Shown here: piece after piece, positions 1 to 39,015 of the stretch
Numbering within the stretch: the first letter of the stretch is position 1
Layout of the letters: each line of letters starts with the position of its first letter
From: Colius striatus
Lineage: Eukaryota > Chordata > Aves > Coliiformes > Coliidae
Length of the DNA: 64,000 nt
Assembly (NCBI RefSeq): GCF_028858725.1
Contig: NC_084774.1
Span: 10,018,001-10,082,000 of the forward strand
Direction of reading: 5' to 3'
Notes under the pieces: model-generated
Databases searched by the model: none
The model's input: only the letters and a program-made list of their open reading frames with translations
What the model was told of the DNA's origin: nothing
Position numbers and translations under genes: made by a program

Positions 1-28676
<28,676 letters not shown>

Positions 28677-29180
28677 GTAAAGAAGAGCCAGAGGATGGAT
28701 GAACCTTGCACTCCACCATCAAAGGTGCTGCAGGAAGCAATCCCCTGTGGCCTGGATCTTTGGCAGAGGAAAAGCAGGATGGTGAACTCCATTCCATTTT
28801 TTGTTCCTTGTCACCTTTTCAAACGCCATGAATGTACGTTGAAGAATGGCCACGTGGTTGGTTTGAAACTCTCCAAGTGCCCTGATGAACCATTCCTACC
28901 ATAGTCTGGTGGTACTCACCAATAAATGGCACAGGCCTGAAGACCTCAGGCAAAAACAAGTTCACCGAAAGCCTCTCTCAAGAGACACACTTGAAGTCTG
29001 AGCTGCTTCCTTGTGCCACGGATCCAAGAAGGAGGAAGCACTGTGTAACACCCTGGGACATGTTCTATAGTTAGTTTCTTCCCCTTCTCCTTTCCTGCAT
29101 TGTGAAAAGGAGCCTAAATCCCTTAACACAACTTCATCTCCTCCCTGCCTGTATTAAACTACATGGGGGTATTTACATTT
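28677..29180 (+). other. NKAIN4: NKAIN4 3' UTR (extent inferred)
   Basis: This is sequence after the TAA. AATAAA at 28921-28926 and ATTAAA at 29153-29158 are candidate polyadenylation signals. The second is followed within about 50 bases by a GT- then T-rich run, so I favour it. A 69-codon ORF at 28695-28904 lies wholly in this UTR and has no recognisable similarity. Confidence 0.5.
29153..29158 (+). terminator. NKAIN4: candidate polyadenylation signal of NKAIN4
   Basis: ATTAAA is followed by GGGGGT and then a T-rich run. It is about 480 bases after the stop. AATAAA at 28921-28926 is an alternative with a poorer downstream element. Confidence 0.4.
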
Positions 29181-32164
29181 GAGTTACTTAAGCTTTTTTT
29201 TTGTTAAGTTATAGATGAGAGCTCTTCCCTTCTTCCCCCACTGCCTATCCAGGACTCCCTTCCTCATTCTCTCTTCTTTAGACATGATCAGGGCCTTAGC
29301 AGTAGGCATTTGTCCTGGATTTCAGTGTTCTGTGACCTAACTCCTGTAATGCTGAACAGCTAAAAACTAGCACCAAGTCTTTACTCAGCATGGAGCTTAG
29401 CCCCATTTCAACATGCCGAGCCCTTCTCAGAGCAGCTGACGCTTGCTCTGGGTTTGCCCATCTACATTAAATTAACACTGGTGTAGCCATATACACAACT
29501 GAAGCCTGCTGCAGGACACTGGAAAAGGCCCAGTTCTTCATGGATCTGATTGTTTTTGTACCTGCCTTCTTCACAAAGACAATGTGCTTATTCCAGGCAC
29601 AAGCCTAGCAACAGCCTCATGGAAAAGGTCTTTTTGTGACAGGATAACTTTGCGGGGAGGGAATGGGCTGAAGGGAAGTGGGAATGTAAGTGGAATTGAG
29701 TTGCATTAATGAGCTGCAGCAATTAATTAAAAAACAGACAAAAAACAATGTCAGTTTTGTTAGTTATGTCTCCCAGCATGTTATGTGTCAAGCAGAGAAA
29801 GATGACTTGTCAGCCATCCGTGGCTGGTACGTTCCAAGTCGAATTCTTTATTGTCTTGCCTAATCTGTTTAAGATGACTTGCTATTTTTGAGTAATGCTT
29901 TGCAGAGGAGTCAAGCCAAGAGCCATGCAAAGGAGAGGAAGCATGAGGGAAGGATTGAAAGAAAACCATTAAGTGCTAAGCTAAAGACAGAATGATGCAC
30001 CTCAATCTCATCTCAGAGGGCACGGGAAGCAAAATCCTCTGTAAACCCAAAATATAAGCACTAAGAGAACACTTTTTGTTTCTGTGTAACTCCCATTCCA
30101 GACACCCCCTGCAGCCTAACATCCCAAGTTCTGAGCAGGTGCAGCTTTGAGTACAAATGTTGTCTTGTGCAGGTATTTTTTCCTCACTATCTTAGCACTT
30201 TCTCACCTCTTCTTTGATTCAGTTTACGTATTTACACTCACTTCTACTTGCCCACCTGACAGTCTCTGAAGAAGCAGAAAAAGGAATGGAAGAACACATA
30301 CCCTTTAGTCCATGAGATTGTTTCATGAAAAATTTCATTTATTTAGGGCTTTTGAAATTAATTCTTCCCTTTCCTCATCAGAAAACACTGACTTCACACT
30401 TTCTCGGTTTAATAAGATTTCCTCAGAGAAAAGTGTTGTCTATCAGACAGCAGCACTATTTACTGGCAAAATTGAGCACAGATGGTGGAGAAAGAACAGA
30501 TGAAAGATTTCACTGGTGTTTGCAGGAAGGAATTCTTCTAGATGATAATATGAAGTCAGAGGAACTCTGAATTATTTTGAGGTCTGCATGTTTAACACTA
30601 TACCTTTCAAACTGATCAAGCCTTGATGCCACAGTTACTAATAAGACTGACCAAAACTACTTGCCAAGTACTCTGAAGAAGCTAAGCAGCAAGCTATATC
30701 ATTAAAAGAGTGCCTCTTCACTTTCATACACGCTGGTAAAGATCAACTAAATAAATACAAGTGTGATGATTGAGTAGCTTCATAACTACCACTGTGTTAC
30801 ACAGGTAACTAAGCATCTTTTAATAGGAGTCAAATAAATGTTCAGGTAAGCTTATGATATTTAGTCTCAGTGACAGCCACATATCATTTAAGGAAAAAAG
30901 CCTTCAGTCTGAAAAGAAAGAAGACAAGCTACCAAGGATCATATTTCACAGTTGATTACTTCTAGTTTCCAAGAGCAGAGCCATTCATCCTTCACACTGA
31001 CAATCTTCCTCCTGGTGTGCTTGTGCTAGACCTACTCCGAGTACCGTGAGGTCACACAATGAGCCTGTTCTGCAAGGGTAAGGCACTCCCAGTCGTTTCC
31101 ACCTCCAGTTGCTTTAAGAGTAAGGAGGAGCTGAAGGTTTTGCGCCAGTGGGTTCAGCTCTCACCGGGTTCAGAGTGCCCTCTATTGGGGACAGACACAT
31201 TTGACATAATACTAGTCAAAAAAACCCATATGTACCTGTTTCTGCAGGGACATTCTTCACACAATAAAAATAGCTCCACCCTTCCAGAGGTGGAAAAGCT
31301 CCAGTTTTCAGTGTTAAAAGAGGTCTCAGAACTAGCTAGTATAGTTACAGCATTGTAGTTCTGCTGGTACTCAGGCTAGGTTCCAGCCTGACCTAAAAAT
31401 TAGGAGGAAACAACACTATACCAACACTGAGCTGGGCATCTTTTCCCACCTCAGATTACCATGTATATACTTAAACTGGAGGCTTTTGCTGTTAATTACA
31501 GAAGTAAAACTAAGCCAAGAATAGCTCAAACCCAGACACAACACCTAATTCAGCATGGTGTGCAGTTAAGTTCCCATGAAAGCTGCTGTCTGGCAAAGAC
31601 CTATCAACTCCTCAGAGCTGGAGAGTTTAGACTGCTCAACTAGTAATTTCTCTTATTTGCCAAAAGCTGCATTAAGATTACTTTCTTTTGAAGGCAAGGA
31701 TGAAGAGATTTTCCCTCCCATATGGCCCAGGGATAACTTACACTTTAAAGTTACTCAGAGACAAGCTTATAACTGTGTTCATTGTCCAGGGCTGCAATGA
31801 AAACAGAAGCAACTCTAGAGCCATCACTCCAGTCTCCACACATGTACCAAAATCCTGCATTGGAGTTCAGATGCAGAATTATTCCTCACTTACACAGCTT
31901 CAAGTATCAGGTCCTTATCTTCCTGCATCCTTACCCCTTCTTTTACAGCTACAAGAACCTGGAGAGCTCACATGTTATCTTGTCAGTTCCAAAGGAAGCT
32001 AATGTATGGACAGAACAGTTGTTTCTCTCACTCTTGCCCATGTAATACTGAAGGACAGAAGTTAAAGTGATCTAAAATCTGATGCCATTCTAACATCTTA
32101 CAACACCATCATGCTCCCTCTCCTAGGAGGGCATTACACTAGAATCAGATACTCATGCCTCTAA
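29181..32164. other. intergenic spacer between convergent NKAIN4 and BIRC7
   Basis: No coding sequence is recognised. The stretch at 29690-29960 contains AATTAATTAA, AACAATG, TTATTGT and ATGCAAAG motifs and looks like regulatory DNA. A CTCF-like motif sits at 31176-31188. The short open frames here have no family features. Confidence 0.7.
31176..31188 (-). promoter_or_regulatory. possible CTCF motif
   Basis: The reverse complement CCAATAGAGGGCA differs at one position from the CTCF core CCASYAGRKGGCA. It lies between the 3' ends of two convergent genes. Short motifs like this occur by chance, so this is only a candidate. Confidence 0.25.
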
Positions 32165-33130
32165 GAGAAACAAAGCAGATTTTATTCAGTGAAAAAAACA
32201 GTTCATTTTTAAAAATATCTTCCCTTTCCCCTGCAGTTCACATGATACAGCACTGACAAACAACTTCTTTTTGGCTACATGATAGAATGCTCCATTTAAA
32301 ATAAGAGTCACCAGTTTAGCCAAACTCAGGTCCTAAAAAGGTAGGTTTCCGTTGTTATCTTGTAGTAGGAGAGCACTTAACAGAGAAGAGGCTCTGTAGG
32401 AAACTTCATTGAGACAATTTAGTGACCCTCACCATCAAAGGGCCTTTTACCTTCTGTCTAAGAAGGTCAGCTGAGAATAAAGAGGTTGGAGAGTCTACAA
32501 CAGGTCAGGCTTTTCACTTCATTATGTGGATCTGAGTATTACTGAAACATCTGTCAATTGTTGAAAGTCCAAAAAGGGGGAGGGGAAACATAGACAGCTC
32601 AGAAGAGCCAGATTCTCCTTTCCCCACATTACATTGCTGCTGAGTAGGCTCATCTCAATAGCATGCATTTTGTATAAATACTCCCACTTTGACTCACAAT
32701 TACTGAAGGAAGCCATCAAGCATAGCAGAATAATCTCTAAAGAACTGGTAAATGAGAGGAAAAAGAACCAGAGACAGCCTACTGAAAACAGCTTTTGATA
32801 TCAACACAGAGCAGGGAATCATTTAAGAATGCAAGAATTTGGAGGAGAGTCTCTATCCACAAAGCTCTGTTCTTAGAGGACAAAAGAGACAAGCAGAGTT
32901 CTTTTTTCCTGGAGCAGTCTTACAGCAAGATCAGCAAGAGTACAGCAAACCAGCAACTCTTGCAAGAAACACTGTGCAAAGAAGGCACACATAGGAAGTT
33001 TTTACACTTATGCCAAGCTACTCTGCAAATAAGAATGCTCCAGCATCAATTGAATTATTCACTTATATCCTTCCTCTGATGTTTTATGAATGGGTTGTAC
33101 AGATTTCTTCCCCTTTAGGCACCTCATGGT
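32165..33130 (-). other. BIRC7: BIRC7 3' UTR (extent inferred)
   Basis: This is sequence after the TGA. The first clear minus-strand AATAAA I find is at 32186-32181, about 950 bases downstream, followed by a T-containing stretch. Use of that signal is inferred. No other gene is seen. Confidence 0.4.
32181..32186 (-). terminator. BIRC7: candidate polyadenylation signal of BIRC7
   Basis: AATAAA on the minus strand, about 950 bases past the stop, followed by a T-containing flank (CTTTGTTTCTC). Confidence 0.4.
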
Positions 33131-33333
33131 TCAGGACATGAAAGTTCTCACAGTTCCACGGATGAGTGCTCTGCAGATAGGACACAACCTCAAATTGAGA
33201 GCACATTCTCCACAAGCTACCAGGTGGCCACAAGGAACAAACACAACAGACACATCTCTGTCCATGCACACTTTGCACATCCTCTCCTCTTGCAGGCGGC
33301 GGAGCTGTTCTTCTGTGCTCATCCCAGACTCAG
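33131..33333 (-). CDS. BIRC7: BIRC7 coding exon 6 (RING, stop)
   Basis: The exon has 203 bases including TGA, after a T-rich tract and gtaaag acceptor. It encodes [20 protein letters not shown] and a complete C3HC4 RING: C335, C338, C350, H352, C356, C359, C366 and C369. The C-terminal RTFMS tail is typical of RING-ended IAPs and needed in relatives for RING dimerisation. Confidence 0.95.
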
Positions 33334-36300
33334 CTTTACCAAGAAGAAAAAAGAAATAAGCCCAAACTATTAGTATTCCAACAGCTCCAGAGTGCCAGGC
33401 CTGGCATCTTAGGAAGTCACACTGCAACTCATCATTTTGTTCAGAGATTGACTGTGAAAACAGCCAAAGTATCTCTCAGGTAAACTTGAAGGTGAAAAGC
33501 TACAGCTATTGTAAAGTCTGGCTTATCTACATAAGCTTCAGCATATCTACACATGTTGGACTGAGCAGGGACAGAGAGAATCATTTCTTTACTGTAATAT
33601 GCAACTTACCCCAATAAACTGGAGTGTTTGTGTAAGTCTGGTTATAGTGGAACCCTAATTTCTGAGTAAGGGCCTCTCTGTTCAGTCACCGTTCAAGCTA
33701 GCACACATTCCCCTTCAAGGGTTAAAAAGAAAGGAGGAATACAGTGACCACTGATACCATTACTGTAAAAATCATCCTAATTATGTCTAGGCTCAACTTC
33801 ACCACCACTGTCAGCCCAGTGCACCTGATTCCTTTTGTTGCACAGATTGCACTTCTTCTCTTGAACGTGACGTTTCACTCTCTCTCTGAGCAGCATCTGT
33901 ATAACCAGGAAAGAAGATGGTATTAAATGTTTCCCCTTTCCACTCTCTTCAGCCAGTGCTGTTTAAAGAAGGAAATATCCTGGATTTTGGCAGCCTCATG
34001 TGAAACATCTCTTCACACTGCTGTTAACATCACATACACACAGCCTGTTGAAGCTGATGTTTGCTGTGTATGTTAATCTCTCTACCAAGACATGCCTACA
34101 ACACATTGTCTCCTCAAAGCTGCTTTATCTATAAGACATCTAGAGCCAACAGCTGCTCATCTCTACTCCTGCGCTACTATTTAAGCACACTTTCATTTAT
34201 TCTGGATCTTTTGCCTTAGCTAAAGGAGAGGGAAGACCATGATATGGAGATGGGGGCTTTGGAAAGCAGGTTTGCTACCAGAGACAGCCTGTGTGGAGCT
34301 AGAGCTTCAAATAAACTTTACTTGGCAAACAGACTCCACAAAACAGGTAACACAAGACAGATATTGGTAAGTTAAGGGACTATGTATTTATCAGAAATAG
34401 CCATGCTGCTTCTTTGGTTGAGTGATTGATTCAGTTTTAAATAGGCTTGGAGTACTCATCCATACTTGAAGCCTCGTGTCTCTGTTTGCAGATGTGAGTT
34501 TGTGCATAAGCCTCCACATCATGCAGCTGTCTGCTACTGCAGGTCTAAGGGCAGCAGAAAATATTGAGGATATCTACAATCACAGTCTACTGGAGGCAGA
34601 TACCGTTACTGGTACGCCAGTAATCACAGCTCCTTAGGTTTCTTTAAAGGAGAACTTCATTTTTCAGCCTCTCAAGAATGGCAGGCTTGGGTACATTACT
34701 ACTCTTAATTCCAGCCTAGGAAGAGAGAAGGCAGACCCACAAAACATTCATAACAGTGCTCAGGTGAGGTGAATAAGAGGTTAAATATCCACCAAGAATG
34801 TGGGTGTGCAAGTCAGGCATACCTCTGCTCTCCTCTGCACTGCTGCTCTCTTCCCAGTCTGACTGAAGCAGATCAGAAATCAGTTCAGACTCAGAAAGGT
34901 AGAAAGTCCCAGACAGAATGTATCTATTCTCTACCAGGTTAATCACCCAGGTGGAGTCAAAGCCCATCTGCAGGACATTCTGCACTGTGGTAAACTGATC
35001 CAGAGAAGGAAGAGCCTGCACTGCCCAATTCCTCAGAGGATCTGTAAAGCAGTGAGCAGATACTTTACCAAAAAGATGGAACTGTGGGCAAACAGTATGC
35101 CACTCTCCAAAGCACTTACATATATAGCATTAATATATTCTAAAATACTCAAGCTATCTGCATAGCTAGGTCAAGATCCAGATTTACAGGTTTTACTTCT
35201 AATTGTAATTCATAAGAAAGTCAAAGGCAATGTAATAAAAGCTGAGACACTCATTTTGGATGTTTTATTCTACTGCATCAGTGAATCAAGTCACCCACAT
35301 TTGGCCTCAGTCCAGAATCCTTATCTTTGTTTTCCCATCCCAGAATAGAAGTCTCAAAACTGCTTTCATGAAGATGTGGTGGAACATCTCAATTGAAGTC
35401 TCTCCCACCTCATAATCTAGCTCAACCATTCATCAGAAAAGATGGAAGTGGGAAATTCTGCTGGCAGTCTGATGAAAGGCTTCAGTATTTAAGCTCATCT
35501 TATCATAGAGGCTTTCAGGAGAAGGAGAAAAATCACTTTGCCATAGTTATGGGAGGCAAATTTCACTTAAATTTCCAGGAGCAACTGATGAATGGGAATA
35601 GATCCTTGGGATCAATACTTCCATGAATAACTAAGCCCTCTAGCTCTTCTCTGGTCTCCTATCAAGTATGTATAAGATGTTACAGTGTGAAAGACTCTCC
35701 AGACATATCAAATCAAGAGCATGCACAAAAATGAAGGTAAGGCAAGCATCCAGAAGTCACATGATTATCCAGACCAGCTCAATGTCTCTGGTCTTAGACT
35801 AAGAGGTCTTGTAAGAGCTAGCAAATCTGCTTCTTGTGCCAGAGACCATTTCCTAAAAATGAAGTGAAACAGCTTCTAGAATATCAAAACATCTCACAGA
35901 CATCATGTCCACAGAGTACACAGTAGCTAGGGTGGAGTGAAAATAGTAAAGACTACATTGCTTTCAACAGAAGAAAAAATACACGTAATTCTGGCACTGA
36001 CCTTGGGAAGCAGAGGAATGTTGTTCAGTCTGATTCCAGGAATCTCTCTGAAAATATCAGAGGATAGTCACAAAAGAGAAGCACGTGTTCCAAATTCCCC
36101 AATCAAGCAAACTTCAATCCACTACACACAAAATATTTATTCATGACTCACTGGAGACAGCAGGGTGCTGGAAAAGGTCTCCTGAACACTGCTAACAAAT
36201 CCTCTCCCCCTTGACCTCAGTAAAAATTCACACCTACAAGTAGAAAGATTTAAATACCTTAGTTCAGGGACTCTCAAGTGAAAGCAGTAGTAGTAGTTTG

Positions 36301-39006
36301 AATTTTAGAAAAGTGTTATCAGGATATGAACTAGAACTAAAACAAAAATAAATCTAGGACTAAGCCAACAACAGAGCCTGGAAGCAGCACATCTGTGACA
36401 TCTCTCAACTGAGGGTATTCCCATTTTCTGATAAAAGAAGTTACAATGTGGAATGCACAGTATATCTTCTGGTCTTGCTACAAACCACATTTGTCAATCA
36501 AGACTGACTTACCCTGGATACCATTTGGCATGTTCCCTCCAAGGATCATCTCCAAAAGACCAGTTCCTTACACCTCCATCACAGTAAAAACACCTCACTA
36601 CATCACCTTGTCCTGAAAAAGACATCAAGATGTTATTTGACACCTGAGACACCACATGCTCCATTAGCTCCAGATGAGAACTTTGGCAGAGCTCCAGCAC
36701 TAAACACATACTGCTGGGCAGAACAGACGAGCACATGACAACTCATCAGTGCTGTGCAAGTTGTATACAGGCAGCAAATGTGATGAGAGTTTGAACTCCC
36801 AGAGCTGCAGCAGGTTGAGATGATTCCAGAACTGGGTCACAAGCTAACAGGCAGCATGTGAGTATCACATCTCCCATGTATGCATATACCTATTCAATCC
36901 AGTCTTGCCTGCATTTAGAGTAAGCTCTAATGAATTATAACTATAAACATACTTTGTTTCCTAGTCCAAATATACCATAATCCGCAACAGGCACATTTCC
37001 ATAGGTGGAATCTAGGGTTCCAGGCAACCCAACCTGCTACTGTGCTTCCCTTCACAGAAATCACCAAGGGAAAAACCAAAAAGCCAAACACAGATAGGAA
37101 TAACTGCTCCCAACTGCCCTGCCTTAAGGGCAGTGAAACAATCTCAGTAACAGCTGCCGGTGAGTTTGAGCCACAGACACAATCTTCCACTCTGTGTTAC
37201 AGCACCATTTGGCTTAACTCGAGAATTCCCCTCAAGTGACCACAGGGCAGCACCAAGTCAGGCGGCATCTGCCTAATGAGTCACTCCCCAGCAAACCTCT
37301 GTGCTGTGCTCTCAAACAGCTGCTCTGAAAGTGATAAATCGAAGCTGAACACAAGACACACAGGCTTTTAGTTGCAGACATTGCTGTATAGTTTATTCTG
37401 TGTTCCTTGACATGCTGGTCTTGTGTACCTTCAAAACTAACAAGAAGTCAAGAGCAGCAGATAAGCTGACATGCCTATAATGCTCTTCCATTTAGGCATA
37501 CATGCTGTTTAGCCTCTGCTACTGTGCACCAGGCAGACAGGTACAGCTTTTTAGTATTAACTGGATTTAAAGCAAGATCCAGGTCATACAGTTTGAGTGA
37601 AAATCTTGCAGATGTGGAAAGATGTACTAGTCACTTCCATTAACTCAAGCTAAAAGAATAGAAGGCAAGTGCATTCAGACAGTCTTTCCTGTGTGCATCT
37701 CATTCACATGCTGCATCTTGGATCACAACAGCTAAGGCTGTTTTTTTCCCCCACTCCCATCTTTACCAACAAACAGTACTTAAACAAGTGGAGAAAGGGG
37801 CAATTAAATTTTGCTTCCACAAGAGTGTGAGGAACTCTGAATGCACAATTTTACTTCTACTAAGGGAGTTTTAATTTATGCACCCAGGAAGGAGCAGTCT
37901 TTCAAACCTATTATCTAACCAGCAAAGCATTCTCGGGGGTACAATTGTGTTACACTGATATTCACATGTGTATAGCAAGAAATATTCCTTATTTTCCTAA
38001 TAAAAATATCTCTGTATTACAAGTCCAGGGTCACTATGGCAATAAGCCACAGTGGCAGCCAAGTGGGCTGACTGCCCACAGGTTTCACTCAAATTTGCTT
38101 TTTGAGAAGAGAAATCTTCAATGCAAGACAGAGCATACACAGAATGTGACACATCAAGTAAGTACCTCAAATTCTGTCAGAAATGCAAGTAATGAGTAGG
38201 CTCAAAGGATCTTAAATCAAAAAGTAAATCACACCCTTTTCTACCAGTAAAAGATCTGTTTAAAATATGTCACTTTTCCCACTTCTGCTGGTAAGGGAAT
38301 TGAACTACTAGTGGATCCCTGAGTATCCAAACAAGAATTAACACAGAGGTGAAGTCTGCAAAAGCAACAAGTGAAGGTATAGGCTGAAGGAAGGATGTGG
38401 TTTCTTACTACACATACTCATAAGTATTTGTACAAGCACTAAAACATAGTGATTGCTTCAAAAGTTAACTTGAGTACAAATTTAAACCTTCTCCCCAGAG
38501 CACCTACCCGTGTAAAAGAATCCTGCTCTAGCCAGTTGCTCAGGATGCATGTCAGTATACTGTGGCCAGTTCTGAAACGTAGACAGTCTCATCTCCTCTG
38601 TTACCATCTCTGGGTATTCTGGTTCATTGGGGAGAGCTGTCTCCTCACTGTCTATCCCCTGCAAAAAACTGAGGAACTGCCCATCCACAGTGTCAAAGAT
38701 CTCCTGAAGAGGAAGCATCTCTTGGTTCCCAACATCCTCACCACGAATGAATTCGCAGGAGGGGAAGAACTTCTGGTGCTCTGCTATTGGGCAATCACCA
38801 GGTGCCCAGTCCTGCAGGACACCACCACAGCAGAAACACTGTACTTCATCTCTTGGACCCACAAAGAAAAAGCCAGCCTTGACCAAGTCTCGTGCAGATA
38901 CGGGTGAGGTGCCTGGCCACTGCCGAAATGTCCGCAGCCTTCTTGCTTCATTCCTCATGCTGGACTCAAACAGCTGGCAGCGAGCAGCTGGTGAGATGTC
39001 CCCCAT
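33131..39006 (-). CDS. BIRC7: BIRC7 (livin-like), two-BIR inhibitor-of-apoptosis protein with UBA and RING
   Basis: Minus-strand exons in transcript order are 39006-38508, 36612-36513, 36233-36152, 36047-36002, 35041-34823 and 33333-33131. They sum to 1149 bases, which is 382 residues plus TGA. BIR1 spans about residues 18-88, with zinc ligands C57, C60, H77 and C84 in the C-x2-C-x16-H-x6-C pattern. BIR2 spans about 135-205 (C174, C177, H194, C201) and carries the DGG...W...DDPW groove typical of BIRs that bind IAP-binding motifs. A UBA-like stretch follows at about 255-300 (VLQMGF), then a RING at about 335-370 (CKVC, CGH, CPIC) ending RTFMS. Family members block caspases or SMAC action and act as E3 ubiquitin ligases in the cytoplasm. 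The RING and post-BIR sequence ([11 protein letters not shown]) are closest to BIRC7 rather than XIAP. Mammalian BIRC7 has one BIR and no UBA, so this form looks closer to XIAP-like ancestors. Synteny supports the name. Confidence 0.92.
33334..34822 (-). other. BIRC7: BIRC7 intron 5
   Basis: This 1.5 kb intron has GT/AG ends on the minus strand. Nothing is recognised inside it. Confidence 0.8.
34823..35041 (-). CDS. BIRC7: BIRC7 coding exon 5 (UBA-like)
   Basis: The exon has 219 bases with a gctttacag acceptor and gtatgc donor. It encodes [20 protein letters not shown] and then [20 protein letters not shown], followed by an acidic serine-rich tail. The MGF motif and helix spacing match the UBA segment of XIAP/cIAP proteins. 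Confidence 0.88.
35042..36001 (-). other. BIRC7: BIRC7 intron 4
   Basis: This is a 960-base intron between the microexon and the UBA exon. The plus-strand open frames in it have no recognised similarity. Confidence 0.75.
36002..36047 (-). CDS. BIRC7: BIRC7 coding exon 4 (46-base microexon)
   Basis: This short exon lies between tattttcag and gtcagt and encodes [15 protein letters not shown] plus one base. Its length is 1 mod 3, exactly what is needed to join exon 3 (phase 0) to the strong acceptor of exon 5 (needing one base). The intron before it is only 104 bases. If it is skipped, the frame could be kept only by a weaker downstream acceptor in exon 5. Confidence 0.75.
36152..36233 (-). CDS. 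BIRC7: BIRC7 coding exon 3 (end of BIR2)
   Basis: The exon has 82 bases with a cttgtag acceptor and gtgagt donor. It supplies the last BIR2 cysteine ([12 protein letters not shown]) and [15 protein letters not shown], which resembles the segment after the BIR of BIRC7. It is too short to stand out as an open frame and was found by motif. Confidence 0.88.
36513..36612 (-). CDS. BIRC7: BIRC7 coding exon 2 (C-half of BIR2)
   Basis: The exon has 100 bases with a tttttcag acceptor and gtaagt donor. It encodes [17 protein letters not shown] and then [16 protein letters not shown], carrying three of the four BIR2 zinc ligands. It joins exon 1 through a split Gly codon. Confidence 0.93.
36613..38507 (-). 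other. BIRC7: BIRC7 intron 1 (coding part)
   Basis: This 1.9 kb intron splits BIR2. The open frames in it are short and unsupported. Confidence 0.8.
38508..39006 (-). CDS. BIRC7: BIRC7 coding exon 1 (start, BIR1, N-half of BIR2)
   Basis: The exon encodes residues 1-166 plus one base. The ATG at 39006-39004 has A at -3 (AAC ATG G), a good context. Nine bases upstream is an acceptor (ctctctttcag, before 39015), so at least one non-coding 5' exon exists. The donor is gtaggt. BIR1 contains [20 protein letters not shown] followed by HQKFFPSC. Confidence 0.93.
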
Positions 39007-39015
39007 GTTCTTGAT

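Noticed and set aside
28695-28904. 69-codon open frame just after the NKAIN4 stop
   Set aside because: It lies within the 3' UTR and has no family similarity. The phase-matched LPA-stop of exon 7 is the expected end.
35016-35041. Alternative acceptor for BIRC7 exon 5 at GCAGTGCAG/GCTCTT
   Set aside because: It keeps frame with exon 3 directly, but its pyrimidine tract is poor and a stronger acceptor (gctttacag) lies 26 bases upstream. The microexon model explains the phase better.
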